Positions 33,190-43,318 of a stretch of DNA of 64,000 bases are shown here, piece by piece (the first letter of the stretch is position 1; each line of letters begins with the position of its first letter). This DNA is from Amblyomma americanum (lineage: Eukaryota; Arthropoda; Arachnida; Ixodida; Ixodidae): the NCBI RefSeq assembly GCF_052857255.1, contig NC_135497.1:543668207-543732206 (forward strand), read 5' to 3'. The translations under genes were made by a program, and so were the position numbers. Under the pieces are notes generated by a model that worked only from the letters and a program-made list of their open reading frames with translations, was not told the DNA's origin and made no database searches.

Positions 33190-33497
33190 TGCGTTTAAGT
33201 CACCTCTCACCTCACTTCGTCCTGTGACGTCATAACGGTATGCCGAGTTTGAATCGGAAAGCGGGAGAAACCTTTTCAACTTCGAATATAAATTTTTTGA
33301 AATAAATGCATTTTTCTCTCCTGGACAAGCGGCAACAAAGCCATGAATTGCCGAACTATCAGATTTTGCTAACAAAAAAAATTAATAGAGTTATGCTCAC
33401 TGTCCCTTTCAGTCTTAAAACGGACAGGCTCTGTCCGAAGCGTCTGCTCAAAATAACTCTAAATGAAGCGTTTCTCAATTTTGTCTCTCGCTCTCTC

Positions 33498-33501
<4 letters not shown>

Positions 33502-33551
<50 letters not shown>
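33502..33551. repeat. (TA)n microsatellite
   Basis: About 25 TA units, following a short CTCTCTCT tract. Confidence 0.95.
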
Positions 33552-33553
<2 letters not shown>

Positions 33554-33599
33554 CAGACAAGGCAAATGAAATGAGGGGCTCGTTTGACAAACATATTAA

Positions 33600-34089
33600 G
33601 GAAGCCAACAGTCACCAACACCTATGTGCATAGGGGAATGTTTCATATATTTTTTTCATTTCTAATGCCAGTCAATTGGTTTAAAGAAAGTTACTTATGA
33701 ACCAGCTGAAAAAACAACCATGCCGCCGGTGGGATCTGAACCCACGACCTCCGAATATCGCGTCCGGTGCTCTTACCAACTGAGCTACGGCGACACTGTC
33801 CAATCTGCTGCTTTGGTGGGTATTTATGTTTTGCGTGTAAGCGAACCTTGAAAGTGTTCACCAGCGCCGCCCTCGTCCATAGCGGTGGACGTAGTACGTC
33901 CTGTAATACTGCAAGTGTGACGTCGAACGTCATCTAACGGCGAGGACAGAAACTGTTCGAAAGCCCTCTTATGCTACCTATGGCATCAAGACTGCCAGAA
34001 CTTTCTTTAAGCCAATTGATTGGCATTATAAATAAAAAATATATAAAACATTCCCCTATGCACATAGGTTTCGGTGACTGTTGGCTTCC
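33600..34089. mobile_element. 490 bp TTAA-flanked inverted-repeat element carrying a tRNA-like unit
   Basis: The left terminal repeat 33600-33692 (starts GGAAGCCAACAGTCACC) and right 33999-34089 (ends GGTGACTGTTGGCTTCC, with a one-base variant) pair over ~92 bp, including the CCTATGTGCATAGGGGAATG block. TTAA flanks both ends (33596-33599, 34090-34093), suggesting a TTAA-targeting MITE (piggyBac- or Kolobok-like), though the first bases are not diagnostic. It lacks a transposase. A tRNA-like segment lies inside on the minus strand, and AT microsatellites lie at or near both ends. Confidence 0.75.
33721..33794 (-). tRNA. tRNA-like sequence inside the MITE, probably not functional
   Basis: The minus strand folds as a full cloverleaf: acceptor GTCGCCG/CGGCGGC with one G-U, D-arm GCTC...GAGC, anticodon stem CCGGA/TTCGG, and a T-arm with loop TTCAGAT. 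Box A is TAGCTCAGTTGG and box B GGTTCAGATCC. The anticodon loop CGCGATA has G instead of the invariant U at position 33 and T at 37, so decoding is doubtful. A mobile tRNA-derived Pol III unit is the better reading. Confidence 0.6.
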
Positions 34090-34242
<153 letters not shown>

Positions 34243-34369
34243 AAACGCGACTATCGTTCGCGGTGTGCCTGGACACAATGGGGCTTTTTCGACTAGTTAC
34301 ACGCACTGGAGGAGTTGCTTTGCCTGCATGCTTTCAAAAGGATGTATTTTCTCACGATGCAGCCATATT

Positions 34370-34630
34370 TTGTTCAGCAACAGCGGCGAGGGTAATCCCG
34401 TTTTCGAAATTCTAAAAACTGATATAGCCGTCCACAAATCTCTAATTGCAACTAGGCGACTAACTGTGCTAGTTAAAAAGTTATTAAAAGTTAGTTAACC
34501 AGACTACTTCTTAAGATGATTCATCGGTTTTCTGATGTCCGCCAACTCGGGTAATACTATGCCGCAAATGCCATAGTATCACCCCAAAAAGCTGTTTTGA
34601 AAATTGTTGAAGGTGTTCGCTGGAACAAAC
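34370..34630 (+). repeat. Dispersed repeat family B, copy 1
   Basis: It aligns with 41275-41550 over about 260 bp in the same orientation. Shared blocks include TTTTCGAAATT, ACAAATCTCTAATTGC, ACTAGGCG, TGTCCGCCAAC, TATGCC and ATTCGCTGGAACA (here GTTCGCTGGAACA). It has no coding frame and no tRNA head. Confidence 0.65.
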
Positions 34631-34951
34631 GTTATATACGTATAACTGCCCTCCTTAGGTGAATAGCCTGCCATAAGACAGACAGACAGAGATAAACAGG
34701 CAAACATACTACCGCTAAATGCAGGGATTGGCCACTATAATTGTTAGCGCCCTAAAAAGTGGAATTAATCAAGCCACGTTTCAGTAACAGTCGTCTTAAG
34801 GTGCTTCCTGCAGCATCGCCCTTCTTGAAATAGCCCTCTTTCGGCAAGCCAGTCAGCGGCAGCCCCTCTGTTTCGGCGATAAGCTTGCATCGTTGTGCTG
34901 AGTCAGCGCTCAGTCTTCTCCCAGTTTTGGAACGAAGGCTCCCACTATTGA

Positions 34952-35081
34952 TGCAAGACTATCGATAGTACTATCGATACTATTGATAGTTGTGTCGCTA
35001 TCGAACTATCGATGGTAAAAAACTATCGATAGTGGTTCGGTAGCATTATCGATAGTAATACCGATAGCACTATCGATAATG
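34952..35081. repeat. TATCGATA palindrome cluster, left part
   Basis: Five TATCGATA octamers within 130 bp, mostly as ACTATCGATAGT or one-base variants, with related ACCGATAG and GATGGT forms between. Spacing is irregular, so it is not a simple satellite. TATCGATA is the DRE element bound by DREF and overlaps the BEAF-32 site in Drosophila; binding in a tick is not established. Confidence 0.7.
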
Positions 35082-35091
35082 CTTTCGAACT

Positions 35092-35366
35092 AGTTTAGTT
35101 TATGGGGGTTTAACGTCCCAAAGCCACTCAGGCTATGAGAGATGCCGTAGTGAAGGGCTCCGGAAATTTTGACCACCTGGGGTTTTTCAACGTGCACTGA
35201 CATCGCACAGTACACGGACCTCTAGAATTTCGCTTCCATCGAAATTCGACCGCCGCAGCCGGGATCCAAGCATCGAAATACGACCGCCGCAGCCGGGATC
35301 AAACCCGCGTCTTTCGGGCCAGCAGCCGAGCGCCACAGCCACTCAGCCACCGCGGCGGCTAATATA
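35092..35366 (-). mobile_element. Ruka-type SINE with internal head duplication
   Basis: The minus-strand SINE is flanked by CTTTCGAACT at 35082-35091 and 35367-35376. A ~36 bp piece around box B (ATCGAAATTCGACCGCCGCA on the plus strand, then CCGGGATC) is duplicated in tandem at about 35238-35300. The SINE split the TATCGATA cluster region. Confidence 0.88.
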
Positions 35367-35376
35367 CTTTCGAACT

Positions 35377-35775
35377 GTCTCAACTAACTTTTAAGCTGAA
35401 TTGTATCGTTTTTGCGTCTCAATTTAAAGTGGTAATCATTTTATTTTAACTCTAGCAAGCTCTCACAACCCCGACAGTTATCATTAAAATTGGACAAGTT
35501 GTATACAGCTCGGCGTGTAGAAGAAAAATTCACTAGGCTTGCACAGTGCATGTGCCATGCTATCATGAGGCACAGCAATTACCGTTCGTTCTTTTTGCTT
35601 CTTCTTGTTGCATTCTTTGTAGCATGTTAAAGAACCACAGCTGGTCGAAATCATTCGGAGAACTGCACAACGCACTCCTCGTAGCCTGAGTCGCTTTCGT
35701 GCATTAAGCCTGATAAAACCGTGAAACCATCAAGGTATCGCAAAGGTTTCGGCAATATCTGTGGAGAACAAATGC
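35377..35775. other. Unassigned, with a Ruka 3' fragment at 35625-35710
   Basis: 35625-35710 reads TTAAAGAACCACAGCTGGTC, then GAGTCGCTTTCGTGCATTAA, which matches the Ruka body and 3' end on the plus strand without a head. The rest shows nothing. Confidence 0.5.
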
Positions 35776-36035
35776 AGAATATCGATAGTGTTACTATCGA
35801 TAGTCTTCCAATCGATAGTCTTACTGCCGACAGTCTCACTAATAAAAGTCTCAATATGGATTGTACTATAGAGAGTACTATCAACAGTCAATTGATAGTA
35901 GCACTATGCATAGGTTTTACAATATCGATTGTACTATCCCTTATAGTATCGATAGTCTATCGATAGTAGCACAATGGATAGTATTTTACACTATCGATAT
36001 ATTAAAAACTGTCGATACTATCGACAGTAAATTTT
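35776..36035. repeat. TATCGATA palindrome cluster, right part
   Basis: Five more TATCGATA octamers plus many decayed relatives (ATCGATAGTC, CGACAGTC, ACTGTCGATA) continue the left cluster across the SINE and unassigned sequence. The decay pattern suggests an old array of ~12-20 bp palindromic units. Confidence 0.7.
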
Positions 36036-36420
36036 CCGATAGTTTTTCATCACTAGCTCCCACGCAAAACATTGGGTTTTTGTTGCAAAGGTACACTCGA
36101 GGTGTCGTCAAAAGCATTTTCTTGTTTTTTTTATTGCCTGAATTGTTTTAAAAGAAAAGTAACACTTCACCATAAATGACTCTGCGCAAACAAAATTTCC
36201 GCCAAATGTCTGTGATGCACAGGATTAGTAAAAGATATCACGCCGAAGCGGCCGTCGCTTGCAAGATCATGACGGAGCACATTCGAATGTTTTAGCTTCG
36301 TCATCGCACAGAGCGATAACGTGGTCGACAAAAGCAGGCATCCCGCTCCCAAGTCCGTGGACATGGCGAGCGTCAGAATCAAAGCGGTGTGGCTGGTGAT
36401 CAAAGATCAAAGCGAATAAA
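36036..36420. other. Unassigned
   Basis: No feature recognised; the LINE coding match begins at about 36421. Confidence 0.3.
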
Positions 36421-39200
36421 ACGATTTGGCTATGCAACAGTATCGAGAAGAGTGACGGGCTCATAACATGGGAAGCAGGCAGTCCACACTCGACGATAGA
36501 TTATGCACTTATGCCACATGGGATGTATTATAGATTAGGGACAATGAGCGTAGATGAAAATGGTTCCAGAAGTCTAGGTGGTGACCACAAACGTATCAAG
36601 CTGAGTTTCAGAACAGAAACCAATGTGGGACTGAAGCGGGGTGAACAATCAGAGGGCAATTTTTTACTCGGAAAAACCGTTGGAAGCAGCAGCCAAACAA
36701 ATTGAGAAAGTATTTTTTTAGGATATTGACAGAGAATGAACTTGAGCCAAATTAACTTATTACTTGAGCTAGAGTTACCTAAGGTACGAGTCAAGCCAAA
36801 GGGGAAAAGCCGCAATCCCAAAAGTTGGTGGGGTGAGGAGATCAAGAACGCGATAGAGAAACGTCAGGAAGTGTCCAGGAAGCACAAATATTCCAAGAAG
36901 AGGGGAAAACCAAAAGCTCAACTAGATAGAATATGGGATACCTTCATTAAGTATATAAGAAAAGCATCCTATTTGACCAATGAGAAAATTAGAAGAAAGG
37001 GTGCCCACTGGATGTCAGAAGTAAATAAAAGGGATATAAAAGCAGCTCAGACATTCTGGAAGCATCTAAATACAATTAGTAATAAGGCTTGGCTAGAGCA
37101 AATGTTTATTGTTAAAGATCAGGGTTTTCGACTAGAAGGGAATGAAGCAATGAACACATATGAACAAGGATGACAGAAATATTTAAAGAAATAAATGTTG
37201 CACATAATTTATTGAAGGAGGATAGACCGGTTACTGAAATTGCTTCACTTGAGCAAAAAGAGTGGGAAAGGGCAGAGAAGAATGTTCCTAGTGGCACGCG
37301 TCGACAGGACCAGTTGGTATTCCGATTATGTTAATAAAGAAGCTAACTCCAAGATCCAAGCAAACATTATTAGAGGTAGTAAACAAAATGATAGTGGATG
37401 GCAAAGCCCCCGAATGGCGATTAAGTAGAATGAGCATGATATATAAGGGAGAGGGGGACAAAGCTGACATAAGCAACTACTGGGCCATAACAGTGACGTC
37501 TGTGATTTACAGGGTGATGATGCAGATTATAAAGGACAAACTGGAGGATAGGGTGGAGAACGAGGGGATGGTAGGGGAGCTACAAAATGGGTTCCGGAGA
37601 CAAAAGAGGTTGGAGGACAATCTGTATTCATTGATGCAGTGTATTGGGAGTGCTGAAAAGGACCACAGGCCCCTATGGCTTGCATTTCTGGATATCACGG
37701 GAGCCTACGACAAAGTTATTCAAAAGGATTTGCGGGACATACTGGGCACATTGGATGTAGAAGATGGAGTAATTTATCTTTTAAAAGATATATATAAAGT
37801 TAACAGATTGCATTTAAAATGGAAATAATGTATCAGGGCCCACATAGATACAACGGGGGCTTAGGCAAGGATGTCCTCTATCTCGTTTATTGTTCATAAT
37901 GTACCTGCAAGGGTTGTAGTCCAAGCTAAAAAGGAGCGGACTAGGCTTCAAACTTTCTTTTTTCAAGCAAGGAAAATAGACTAAACAGTCATTACCGGGA
38001 CTAATGTACGCGGATGATATCGTTCTAATGGCTGACAACAAGGAAGATTTGCAGAAGTTCATCTACATCTATGGTATAGAGGGAGATATATTAGGTTTCA
38101 AGTTTAATAAGGAAAAATTCGCAGTCATGGTATGTAATGATGAAGGCGGCGAGCATGGAATAAAGGAGTTCACGATAAAAGTTGTGGATTAGTACAAGTA
38201 TCTTGAGGTGTTGGTAAATAACGGTGTCTATCTGACCGAGCATGAAAAATATGTAATGAAAAAAGCTAGTAGGAACGCAGCTTTCATGGAAAATAGGGCA
38301 CTGCGGAATTGCATAAGGTATTAAGTGGTAATAGGGAACTGGAAAGGGGGGATGGTTCCTAGCATGAGTTTCGGAAATGCGGTCCTGTGCATGCGACCAA
38401 ATGTTCAAGCAAGGTTAGAAATCAAACAACGCGGCGTAGGGTGGCTAACTTTGGGAGCACATTGCAATACACCAAATCAGGGGGCGCAGGCTGATATGGA
38501 ATGGACGTCGTTCGAGAGCAAAGAAGCTAACAGTAATGTAGCATTTGAGGAGCAATTGTAAAAATGGGAGAAATGAAGCGGGTTAGGAAAGTTTTCAGAT
38601 ATCTGTACATAAGGAATGTTGACACGAAATGGAGAAATCGAACAAGAAAATTGACAAGCAAATATCTGGACAGCAGTGGGGGGCAAATCAGCAATTATCG
38701 GTTAAGGAAAAATTTAAGGAAGCAGAGATGGCTCTGTGGAAAACAGGAAACCTGAAGAATTCGGCACTGGAAAGATACACTATCTTTAAGCAGGAAATTT
38801 CGAAAGAAAATATCTATGATAATTGTAGGGGAAGCTCTTTGTTGTTTCAGGCCAGGAAGGGAGTTTTGCGGACTTAGACATATAGAGTCAAGTGCCACGA
38901 GATAGACACATTGTGCGGTGCTTGTGGAGAAGAGGAGGAGGAGGAGGAAACGGCTTAAAACTTGATACTTCTCTGTAAAGGGCTTCACCCTGCAGTGGAA
39001 AGCAGCGGGGTTGATTTATTCAAAGCATTGGGGTTTAAGAACCGTGAAGAAAAAGTAGATTTTAAGCTGGTAGAAGTAACCAAATGAAGGTTATCTGATT
39101 GGTGGCTAAAATCAAGACAAGAGTAAAATTACACAAGTCATGGCTAGGCGATTTGAACCACTGCCTGATTTAAAGGGTTCAGCCTTATCCGTCCTGCCTT
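36421..39200 (+). pseudogene. 5'-truncated non-LTR retrotransposon (LINE), ORF2 remnant
   Basis: Coding starts mid-endonuclease (LCNSIEKSDGLITWEAG, HSTIDYALMP, and the GGDHKRI catalytic His region). A charged linker follows (KSWWGEEIKNAIEKRQE, 36825-36875). RT is at 37328-38190 (SMIYKGEGDKADISNYWAIT, GFRRQKRLEDNL, LAFLDITGAYDKV) with the catalytic YADD at 38007-38018. A C-terminal part carries a Cys/His remnant (CGACGEEEEEEE). Frames change near 37165, 37330 and 37830, and stops occur at 38189 and several points after 38320. Layout fits an AP-endonuclease LINE of the broad I/Jockey/R1 group; the clade is not certain. The 5' truncation is the usual result of incomplete reverse transcription. 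It ends at a CATC microsatellite. Confidence 0.85.
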
Positions 39201-39437
39201 CCATCCATCCGTCCGTCCGTCCATCCATCCATCCATCCATCCATCCATCCATCCATCCATCCATCCATCCATCCATCCATCCATCCATCCATCCATCCAT
39301 CCATCCATCCATCCATCCATCCATCCATCCATCCATCCATCCATCCATCCATCCATCCATCCATCCATCCATCCATCCATCCATCCATCCATCCATCCAT
39401 CCATCCATCCATCCATCCATCCATCCATCCATCCATC
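39201..39437 (+). repeat. (CATC)n microsatellite at the LINE 3' end
   Basis: About 59 tetranucleotide units, with CCGT variants at the left. It directly follows the LINE tail, so it probably grew from the element's 3' terminal repeat. Its length makes open frames in all phases; none is a gene. Confidence 0.95.
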
Positions 39438-40612
39438 ATGGGGTGAGAATCCTCTTGCGATCAACCAATTATTTAACTGTCACCTGCCAGGGTGGCAGGG
39501 TGGGCGTGCTGCCTATCTATGGTGCCGAACACACTCATTATTACAGACGCCAAGCGGCGTCTACTTGCCCGATACACCACAGCTTTCGCTGTGACCGGAT
39601 TGAGCGGTAGTTAAATCGCAGCAAATTCTTTTTCATGCCATTTGTCTTCCTAAGGCCATTGCCTGAATCTGCTTGACAGAGTACACATTCGTACTCCTTA
39701 CAAAGGATATAGGTGCTCTCGCTTAAACATGTTTCGCAATGCATTTTGTAGCAAAAACGCATCCAGTAAGTAAAGGCGACACGGCTTCGTGCATTTCTTC
39801 CTGCACCTAGCTGCTACTCATGCATATCGGCAAACTGCTGCTTCAGTCGTTCATGATGAAGCTTTGCTGGGGACGAAAAATGCCATCATGGGCTCTTCCG
39901 GCGCCAGAAAAGGCACGGCACCGTCGTCCCCGGCCGAGGAAAAAGACAAAAAAAGGAATACATGAAGCTCAGGCCAGTTTAAAAAACCTTTGACATTTAC
40001 TATAACAAAACGCTGACCACATAATATAAACGAGCCAGGGCAGTTGCTCAAATTTCTTGGGGAATTCGTTTCCTATGGGAATTTCGTTCGTCATCTTGAG
40101 GCCAAGCATAATTTCTGACGTGTATTTACAATCGCCAACAGAGAACATGCACAATCCCGTGTGCTCGACCGACGAAACACTTCAAACGTGTCATAATCGT
40201 GGCACTCGCCCTCCAATAACAATTAAGAAACGAGGCATTCAAACTTAGTAGCAGTAGGTATGCGACGATGCATGCTACCAGAAACACTTCTAATGCATCA
40301 ATTGTCCCGTTGTTTAGCATGTTTACAGCAGTAGAGAGCTACTCTGCGTGCCGCCATCTTCGCCAACAAATTTCGGCTATATCGCTCTGAAATACATGCG
40401 CTTTCGAGGAGCTTGCAGGCACAGCGGTCGCGAATCGGTAACGCGTCCTCGTGTGCCGAAGGGGAATGCTATCGCGTGCAGGGTCGAACGAAGCAACAAA
40501 GAGATCAGACAAAACAAAATGAAGCCGTATTTGTAATTTAAAGGAAAGGAGCCAATAAGAAATGTAAACGAAAAGAAGAAAAACACACTCACAACAGGCG
40601 TACAACACTGCA
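39438..40612. other. Unassigned
   Basis: Only short frames. 40330-40510 is CpG-richer (GCCGCCATCTTCGCC) and might be a promoter edge. Nothing else seen. Confidence 0.3.
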
Positions 40613-41232
40613 TGTTAAAGGAGAGAGTTCACCAAGAACTGAGCCTCCCAGGTGAAACGGGGATGCCTTGCAGACAGGGTGGACGCGGGTGGTAGTAGTG
40701 CGACGCGTCGCTGGCGCTGCGTCGGAGGAAGCTGCGGAACGAACCCAGTAGGTATTAGGAGCTGAGAGGAAGACGCCGGTGGATTCCTGTCCGCAGGCCC
40801 AGGAAATTGGCAGCAGCAGTAAAAATGTAGCCATGTCCCGTCGACGGCGTCACGAAACACCGGATGCTTAAATCAGGCTATACAAGAGTGTCTTGCCGCA
40901 GCACTGGCCCTCAGTCCATCGGCTGCCACCTCCACGAAGGCAAGGATCCAAGGGAGGTCACGGCAGCACGGACCCTACGTCCGACGGCAGGCACCTCCAC
41001 GCTTGAATGACAAGATCTCCGCTGCTCTGTGTCCATTCACACCTCGGTTTTCTGACACGTCAGCTCCCCGCTCCTCGTGCTCGCCACGCTCTTTGTCGCC
41101 GTCGCCTCGCACACACACTTCAAACGCTCAACGCTGGGATGGCAGACGCAGTGCTCCGCTGTCCGACGCACCACTGTCGACGCACCGCTTTCACAAATCC
41201 TCCTAGGATATGTTGCTGCACACCTCACAACA
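40613..41232 (+). mobile_element. Candidate solo LTR (620 bp)
   Basis: Starts TGTTAAAGGAGAG and ends CTCACAACA, the TG...CA form with short inverted ends TGTT/AACA. It is GC-rich, and the composition and wording (GACGCCGGTGGATTCCTGTC, GGCAAGGATCCAAGGGAGG) recall Ty3-type tick LTRs. Only GCA is repeated at both flanks (40610-40612, 41233-41235), shorter than the usual 4-5 bp, so the boundaries or class may be wrong. There is no internal coding region on either side. Confidence 0.45.
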
Positions 41233-41274
41233 GCAACCCCTCCATTTCACGTAACTAGTAGAAAGAGCCAAGAT

Positions 41275-41550
41275 TTATCGAGCCACAGCGCCAAGTGTAA
41301 TCGTGTTTTCGAAATTATAGAAACTGACAGCGCTATTTATAAAGACTGGATACAAATCTCTAATTGCTACTAGGCGCCTAACTCTATTAGTTGAAAAGAT
41401 AATTATTGAAAATTAGTTATCCAGCTTACTAGTTAAAAAGATTGTCCACTTTTCTGGTGTCCGCCAACACTGTTAACGCTATGCCACAAAAGCCATGTTT
41501 TTACGTTGAAAAGCCGATTTTTGAAAATATTTGAGTATTCGCTGGAACAC
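41275..41550 (+). repeat. Dispersed repeat family B, copy 2
   Basis: The second copy of the family at 34370-34630; it starts at the same GTTTTCGAAATT neighbourhood and ends with ATTCGCTGGAACACC. Confidence 0.65.
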
Positions 41551-42640
41551 CTGGTATATTAGCCAGTTTCTCGTGCTGAACTTTGGCTGGTGTGAAAGTA
41601 GCCGCCTCTGCCAGTCAATCAAGGACGACGGTTCGTTGAGTCCAGGTTCCAAGATGCTACAAAGCACGAAATTTCTCGCCACAGTGGCTGTTCAACGATT
41701 ATTCACCCACAACCACGTGCATAACAGTAAGTAGCGGCGCAAAGCATTTCCGCGATGATGACATGCGATAGAGATTTACTGATATAACGGCTCCCGCGCC
41801 GCCTAATCGCAGGCCCAGAGAGGTCGAGAGAAAAGCGCGCGCAAGAACGGCTGCATACTATAGGCAGGGCGCGTATCTCGACAAGAGACACGCGCCGTGA
41901 GATTGCGCTTGCAAGCAGTAATGCCACCGTTGCCATGATCTTGCCTCTTCTGCCTTCGAGCGGGAACACGGAATTGTGCGGCCGGTGTTCGCGCCGCGGG
42001 AATGCTTTTCGTGGAAGCGAAGTTGACCTTTGCATTGACAGCCGCCCCTGTCGGATGGTCGTTTTTTTACTATAGGCGGCTGCTGAGGAGCCCAACCTTC
42101 ATGGTCGCACCAGCTGCTGCTCCCTGAAAGAATACGGCGCCCCAGCTTATCGCCTCCGCAGTGTTCCGTTTTTGGCTGAGGGATGCACGCAAAAAAAAAA
42201 TTCCTGCGTTAAAAATACTGGCCTATTGAAGCGCTAATATTGTGCACGCAGTAGTTCGTTTGAGGTTTAACATAGGCCCTTGCCCTAGGTTGTCAAGGCT
42301 GGCGTGCACCTTTCTCTCACGTCGACATCTGCACAGCCGGCGTAGTGGTTAGGCGAAAAAGCACAGCGTGGTGTCGAATGACTGCACACCTTAACGCTCC
42401 TCCAGCGGAAGGGCATTGTATGGCTGAAGCTCGTTTCGATGTGGCTCGACTGTTATCAAGCGCACAAGTTCCGCCTTCTCCAGCTGCCCTGCTTCGGCAC
42501 GCACTGAGCAGAAGAAAAGTGTCGCAAACAGCTCGGCAGCGCGATGAGCGCACACTGTACCGGTATGGCGTCGCAGAGCAGCGCTCAGAACGTTCGGTAC
42601 GCCGCCGCGGCTGACCCGTCGCCGCTGGTGAGATCGACAG
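41551..42640. other. Unassigned, CpG-rich in part
   Basis: 41750-42130 is CpG-rich with short GC palindromes and no domain. An A9 run occurs near 42190. 42317-42640 has overlapping frames on both strands. Confidence 0.3.
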
Positions 42641-43318
42641 TTGCGGACGCACGTCACTGCTACGGCGTGGAAGGCTGAATGTGCGTCTGACACCGCTAAC
42701 TACGAGAACGCCTCGGCAGTCTTCCCGTTCCGCATGGCGTTCTTGTACCCGGGTGTGGCCCTGCTGCGCACCGTGGACCCCGAGAGCAAACCGCCTTTCG
42801 ACGCTTCTGGGGAGACGGCAATGCTCATGAAGATCCATGAGTTGGCAGAAGAGATGGTAACACGTGAAGCGGCTGGCCACGTGAGCGACTTGACTGCCAC
42901 GAGCGCTGACGGTGGTGGACTTCGGGGCTCCCGCTGCACGTGCCCAGTCAAACCCGGATGAATAATTCTTGATGACACTGGCAGAATCGTCCCTTATGCC
43001 GCTGGCCGATGCGGCGGACAGCTCGGTTCGCGCCTCAGTCCAGAAGTCTTCGGCGACAGAGAGTCTGACGTCATGGAAGGCGTCATCGGAGAATGCGGCG
43101 TTAATGGCAGCCAAGCGCCCTCCACGTCAGCGGGCGATTCCGCTGAACAGTCTTCCTCGACGGTGATTACGCAGCAGAGATGCGGTCGCCACCACAAACC
43201 GACGCCGCACAAGAGTCCCGGCGCCGAAGACGCCAACTTCAAGGGCGATGTGGTTCATATGCGGTTGCTGATGGTTCGCGGACAACCCCAACGCAGGATG
43301 AACCATTACTACAAGTGA
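42641..43318 (+). other. Unrecognised coding-like stretch with one TGA
   Basis: One plus-strand frame runs from 42641 to the stop at 43316-43318, broken only by TGA 42959-42961. It includes FPFRMAFLYPGVALLRTVD and FKGDVVHMRLLMVRGQPQRR. There is no ATG at its head and the frame could start at an acceptor (GAGATCGACAG). A minus-strand frame (42317-43114) is equally open, a common effect of high GC. I recognise no domain; it may be a pseudo-exon or non-coding. Confidence 0.25.

Noticed and set aside
33721..33794. Functional tRNA gene
   Set aside because: The cloverleaf is good, but the anticodon loop lacks the invariant U33 and the sequence is embedded in a mobile element; kept as tRNA-like only.
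39112..39610. Frames of HPSI/MDGW repeats on both strands
   Set aside because: Four-base CATC repeats give open frames in every phase; no gene.
42317..43114. 265-codon minus-strand frame
   Set aside because: It overlaps another long plus-strand frame, has no domain, and half of it is Arg/Ser-rich low-complexity from GC bias.
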